Below, in pieces: positions 59,814 to 64,000 of a stretch of 64,000 nucleotides of DNA (its first letter is position 1; each line of letters begins with the position of its first letter). The notes under the pieces are model-generated. The model did not search any database and was not told where the DNA came from. It saw only the letters and a list, made by a program, of their open reading frames with translations. The position numbers and the translations under genes are program-made. Source of the DNA: Ciona intestinalis (taxonomy: Eukaryota > Chordata > Ascidiacea > Phlebobranchia > Cionidae); contig NC_020174.2 in assembly GCF_000224145.3 (NCBI RefSeq), forward strand, positions 5,226,856 through 5,290,855. The letters are read 5' to 3'.

Positions 59814-60598
59814 CCCAAGTTTTGTTGTGGTGTAGACTTTATACCATTGTGGTCATATAAGAGGCGTTTTAAGTTGCCAGTTCAACTTTTCTCAAGAGTT
59901 CAATCTTCAGAGCTGTGATGCCAGACAGTGTCTTTTCAATATTTTGTGGTATGCTAACACACAGTCACAATGAAAACTTGGCTGATAACAGTTCCGTCCT
60001 TATTGTTTTGGGAATTTCATCTCTGTTACACTGCAGGCACAGACAATATTAAAAGAACATATGATAAATTTGATTCTTTCCTTGTATTTCGTGTCGAAGT
60101 GCAACGCTTTGAACTGTTTGATTTCTATTTATTGTTTTGATTGGTTTAAAGTCTAAAATTTTCGAGTATTAAGTTGTGTTTACATTAACCGATTTTAGTG
60201 CAGTGTCAATTTGTTTAAATTATAAAATGTCACAAGACGTCCAAAAAATATTGGACAAATTTAATCAGAAGATGCTATATGCCGTTTTTGTTTATCTCTT
60301 GTAACAAATATTTTGGCATTTCAAAAAGATTCATCGGGACGGTACGTGTAGGCATTGTATGTATGTTTTACTGCGAATGAAAAGTAGTAAAGTACGTTTT
60401 GACATCTTAGATAAGGGTACGTTAGATTTCTACCGGAGACCTGATTTCTATTTGGAACTGGAATCCGTAGTGACATCTAGCGGTCGAACTTTTTCAAGTA
60501 TATGAAAAATTATTTAAATATTTGGTCAAAATATAAACAACGATACTGTAACACAAGTCACTGCACCGATATAATTTGTTAAAAACACCATATCGTTT
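59814..60598. other. UBFD1 3' UTR and intergenic stretch before LRRC49
   Basis: AT-rich, no ORF and no repeat recognised. Must hold the LRRC49 promoter unless that gene is trans-spliced from upstream. Confidence 0.5.
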
Positions 60599-63500
60599 AT
60601 GTATCACTCAGGAAAGTTCCGTGGCCGTGCAGCAGTCGGTCCTGCCAGAGATTCGGTAAGTGTAAAATAATTAAACAATATAGTAAAGTTACTCTTACTA
60701 TAACATCCAGTTTATCTATAAACATTGGTCCTGTTATACGAGACCCAATGCTTGCGATGAATTCTGCGCCATGTGCCTTACCCTTACTACTAACTTCTGA
60801 CACTTTCCACCAGCCTAATCTGTAACGTCCCAGAGGATCCTATATAAGTAACATTATTACCCAATACCCTAAAATACAAATGTTTTTTATCTACTGTAAT
60901 GCGTTTTAAGGATAAACTTGCATCATTTTCAGCATGGAGTGCACAATGTTCATCTCTCCTTGAACACCTCAGCTGTTCCAACAGAAAGAACTGCGAGACA
61001 CGTCACACCAGATCGCCTGACTCGTGATCAAGCTACAACTTTTCGTCCTTCAGATTTACCCATAGGCCAACAAAGCTCATCAGCTAGAAGGTAAGTCTTG
61101 AGCTCCTTGAGCTTTTTTATTGGATTAAAGGGATATTTAAAGCCACCTTAGCCATGAATGGTGTGGCACAGTGATTAGAGTAAGTGTGTCGTAACCAATG
61201 GAAACCAGATTTAATGCTTGATGCTGCTACAAGGGGGGTGCATGTAGGTGTTCTTGGGCCAGACACTTAACGGTCATTGTTTCAAACCAGTGGTCACTAT
61301 TGGTTTGTCTAAGATTTCATTTTATTGGAATGTTTGATAATATTTGAAATACAATTCAGATTTGTTTTGTTTTAACAACACATCAAACAGTCATTGTCAT
61401 GTTATGCAACAAAATAATGTTTTTATTAAATATTAATACACACAATCATTTCAGATCTTCAGCTCACAGTGATGTAGGGTCAGCACACAGCTTGGCTTCT
61501 GGCCCTTTAAAAACTATCGGTATGTTGTAATGTATTATAATATGCTTTACTTAATTAGGTTAAATTTGGGTGCTAACTAGATTCAAATTGTGAGCGAGAT
61601 GTGAGACTGAGAGTAGGGATAAGTTTATTGAATCTGGCCCTGATTTAATACTCCTATTATTGCATTCTCATAGCATAATAATAGAATACACCAAGTGCTA
61701 CTATTAAACCACAGAAACAGAGCAGAACGTTTTTATTAGAAAAAGAAATTGCTATTGCCAGTTGTATAAATATATATCTGTTTGAACATTTAGTACACTA
61801 ATAGTTGGCCTAAATTTTTATTGCCGTGTATTTGGTAGCAGTTTGTCTATGGGTTTTGTAATAGATTGATGTTTTATTTCAGGGTTCGGCCCACCAGCTC
61901 TGCTTCATACAATGAGTGAAACACGGATGTTGGGAAATCGTAGAAATTTGGTCAGTCCTTCTAAAGTATATGCTGCAGAATTTACTCAAGTAAGCTGGGT
62001 GATATTACAGTTAATAATCACTTTTAAATGCTGTGTTTTGTGTTTAACAAATTTTAATTACTTTTTGCTTATTGAAATATTTTTTGTTCAGTTACAAACT
62101 GGTGATCACTTTAGGAGAAACAACAGCGGAAATAATGCTCAAAGTGAAAGCTTTTATCAGGTTTGACAGCAGTTTAAATCCTCTGTTCGAAAATATTGTT
62201 TTGAGCATTAGCATATTATTCATATGTTGTGTGTAATGAGATATCCATGTTAAGAAAAACTCCCTTTCTTTGCTTCAGTACATTGAAAGTTGATATCATG
62301 CCTTTATTTCACCTAACTTTTTTGTTTCTACTTTGGATGTTTAGTTTAAAAATAAGACAATATTTTAATACAAGTAAATCGAATTGTGGAAGCGTAGTGT
62401 TTAAGTAATGTGACCATATTGTACAGACCTGTCCAATTATTTAAACTGCTTGTTTATTTTGTTTTTCCTTTATTAGGAGCAGGGTGGTCCAAGCATTTCA
62501 AAGGTGCCAGGAAACAACACAGCTCGGTTGGGTAATCAAAGTCAGCAGCAGAAAAGTGGATCCTACTTACCTGGTATATTACTGCTTGCTGCTTTCATTT
62601 TATTAATTGAAGAGTTTAAACTACAGTCTACAAACATTGCTAAGGCAGTTCTACTGTGTAGTTTGTATAACACATTTGTTCTATAGTCAAATGGAACTTA
62701 TGCTTTGGCAGTTTGGCACATAGCCATTTACATATAAAGTATTAGGAAATGTAGGCTTTATAAGTAATAAGTATATTATTAACATTGCTTACAGCCTACA
62801 ATGGTACACATTGTGTTTCCACCATGCGTTCTATTCATATTTATTCTATACGTGTGAGTTTCTCGAGAACCTAGGATTTAGGCCGGATTTGGCCCATTAC
62901 CGCAATACCCAGACTGCTTATGTATATCTGAAAGCAAAGTTTTTCTGGAACATTGATCAACCAGTGTGACTTTGTCTCAAATAAGTCCATCAGACTCCGA
63001 CATGATGACTTGCATAACTCTCAGGTGATCGTGTTATATTTGCTGAGTCACCTTCCGCACCTGGAATTCCGATTGTTTATCGAACTTCTGAGGAGAGAGC
63101 AGCCAACCCAGATCGACTTAATTTAGACAGGTATGATCAGGATGCTTTTAATTAGATTTAAAACCAGGTATTATGAATCTCCGTATGATGCATTGCAATC
63201 CTTTAGATCTTTTAGCAACAAAATTCGTGAAAAAAATTTTTGTTACAATTTTTTTTTTTTTTTTTTTCTTACAACTACGAAATGAATTAGAAGACTTGAT
63301 TTTTGCCTGTTCTGTATTTGGTAGCACTTGAATAAAATAATTATTTGATGATGTGATGCATCATTATTTCCTTCTAGACGAAGATTAACAGTCTGTCCGA
63401 TCCTGGAGGGGGAGGAGCATCTTCGACTCCTTAACTTCCAACACAACCTAATCACGAGGATCCAACATCTTTCCAACCTCCGAAGACTCATCTTCCTTGA

Positions 63501-64000
63501 TCTCTATGACAACCAGATAGAGGAGATGACGGGATTATCTTCACTTAAATCTCTCCGTGTTCTCATGTTGGGAAAGAACAGGTGATAATGATTATTAAAC
63601 AACTGTGTTGGGGATAACCTTTCAACGGTTCATCTGGAATGAAAAAACCTAGCGTTTTATGACGGGAATCATTCCCTGATGCAAGTCTTGCTAAATTGCA
63701 GACGAAACGTCGGAAATACATTACATTTTTATACCAGATGAGCTGTTGAAAGAATATTTACATTATGCCTGGTAGCATTGTTCACCTATTTTTTTACAAA
63801 AAAAAACCTGAAACCCCAGGATTCGACAAATCAGCAGCCTTGATAACCTGGTGAAGCTTGATGTGTTAGACCTTCATGGCAACCAAATACAAACTGTTGA
63901 AAACTTGAGTCATTTATCCGAACTACGAGTTCTAAACCTCGCTGGTAATCAAATTGAGGTTAGAAAGTTTTAATCAAAAACGTTTGTTTTAAATGAAATA
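60599..64000 (+). CDS. LRRC49: LRRC49, tubulin polyglutamylase complex subunit, 5' part
   Basis: Runs off the right edge. Exons 60599-60655, 60933-61090, 61455-61519, 61883-61989, 62092-62160, 62477-62573, 63025-63130, 63378-63581, 63820-63958; phases join. The N-terminal 200 residues are Ser/Asn/Arg-rich and divergent. The family signature begins at IVYRTSEERAANPDRLNLDR and RRLTVCPILEGEEHLRLLNF, followed by leucine-rich repeats (LITRIQHLSNLRRLIFLDLY, LSSLKSLRVLMLGKNR, LDVLDLHGNQIQTVENLSHL), matching human LRRC49. LRRC49 belongs to the TTLL1 polyglutamylase complex at centrosomes and cilia. The last complete exon ends at 63958 and is followed by GTTAGA. Start chosen at the ATG joining in phase to exon 2. 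Confidence 0.93.
60790..60852 (+). repeat. Dispersed promoter-proximal repeat, copy 3
   Basis: TCCACCAGCCTAATCTGTAA then CGTCCCAGAGGATCCTATAT matches copies at 18770 and 58350. LRRC49 intron 1. Confidence 0.45.
61153..61325 (+). repeat. SINE copy, 5' two thirds
   Basis: GGTGTGGCACAGTGATTAGA is the tRNA-like head, TTAATGCTTGATGCTGCTAC the B-box region, and TTCTTGGGCCAGACACTTAA with AACCAGTGGTCACTATTGG the body. The tail is absent. LRRC49 intron 2. Confidence 0.75.
63249..63267 (+). repeat. Poly-T tract
   Basis: Uninterrupted run of about 19 T in LRRC49 intron 7; may simply be a microsatellite. Confidence 0.6.
63606..63780 (+). repeat. Foldback repeat carrying a hammerhead-ribozyme-like core, fullest copy
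   Basis: The left arm CTTTCAACGGTTCATCTGGA and the right arm ACCAGATGAGCTGTTGAAAG are inverted repeats. Between them lies a hammerhead-like order: TTCC (63672-63675), CTGATG (63676-63681), GTC (63685-63687) and TGC (63689-63691) pairing with GCA (63698-63700) and GAC (63701-63703), then GAAA (63704-63707), CGTC (63708-63711), and GGAA (63712-63715) pairing back to TTCC. The base after CTGATG is C where a hammerhead needs A; the copy at 58850 has A. The terminus TTATGCCTGGTAGCA follows. LRRC49 intron 8. Confidence 0.75.

Overview
The window looks like nuclear DNA of an ascidian tunicate, most likely Ciona. It is AT-rich and densely packed with intron-rich animal genes whose introns are short. 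It carries a tRNA-derived SINE like the Cics-1 family described from Ciona, and several short foldback elements. The gene set (integrin with an inserted I domain, connexin, Wnt, NR4A receptor) is that of a chordate. Gene models were built by hand from reading frame, GT/AG splice sites, phase continuity and remembered family sequences. No alignment or transcript data were available.

Layout, left to right: (1) 1-2470, minus, the 5' part of an integrin alpha subunit with an inserted VWA/I domain, running off the left edge. (2) 4957-17377, plus, a complete GCK-family kinase of the MAP4K3/5 type, 26 coding exons ending in a CNH domain. (3) 18887-19450, plus, intronless mitochondrial ribosomal protein L12. 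(4) 19740-22404, plus, NUP42, an mRNA-export nucleoporin. (5) 24797-31202, minus, an NR4A-type nuclear receptor with two alternative N-terminal exon sets and a stop shortly after the DNA-binding domain. (6) 35058 to about 38858, plus, TMEM237, a ciliary transition-zone membrane protein. (7) 39977-42380, plus, a connexin with introns in its coding region. (8) 44164-47206, minus, an ANKRD33-like ankyrin protein. (9) 50049-54921, plus, a Wnt closest to Wnt16. (10) 55784-57618, minus, membrin/GOSR2, a Golgi Qb-SNARE. (11) 58148-59813, plus, UBFD1. (12) 60599 to the right edge, plus, the 5' part of LRRC49, a subunit of the tubulin polyglutamylase complex.

Arrangement: GOSR2 and UBFD1 are head to head 529 bp apart, a likely bidirectional promoter. 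Wnt and GOSR2 converge with poly(A) signals about 80 bp apart. MRPL12 and NUP42 are close tandem genes with acceptor-like sites before their ATGs, suggesting spliced-leader trans-splicing. Apart from TMEM237 and LRRC49 (both cilium/axoneme proteins) the neighbours share no evident pathway.

Most notable: an NR4A gene with no visible ligand-binding domain; a dispersed foldback repeat that carries a hammerhead-ribozyme-like core in at least two copies; a 148-bp hAT-type MITE with a perfect 8-bp target duplication; SINE tails lying directly beside splice sites in four introns; and six perfect TGACGTCA palindromes in about 10 kb around the connexin, ANKRD33-like and Wnt genes.
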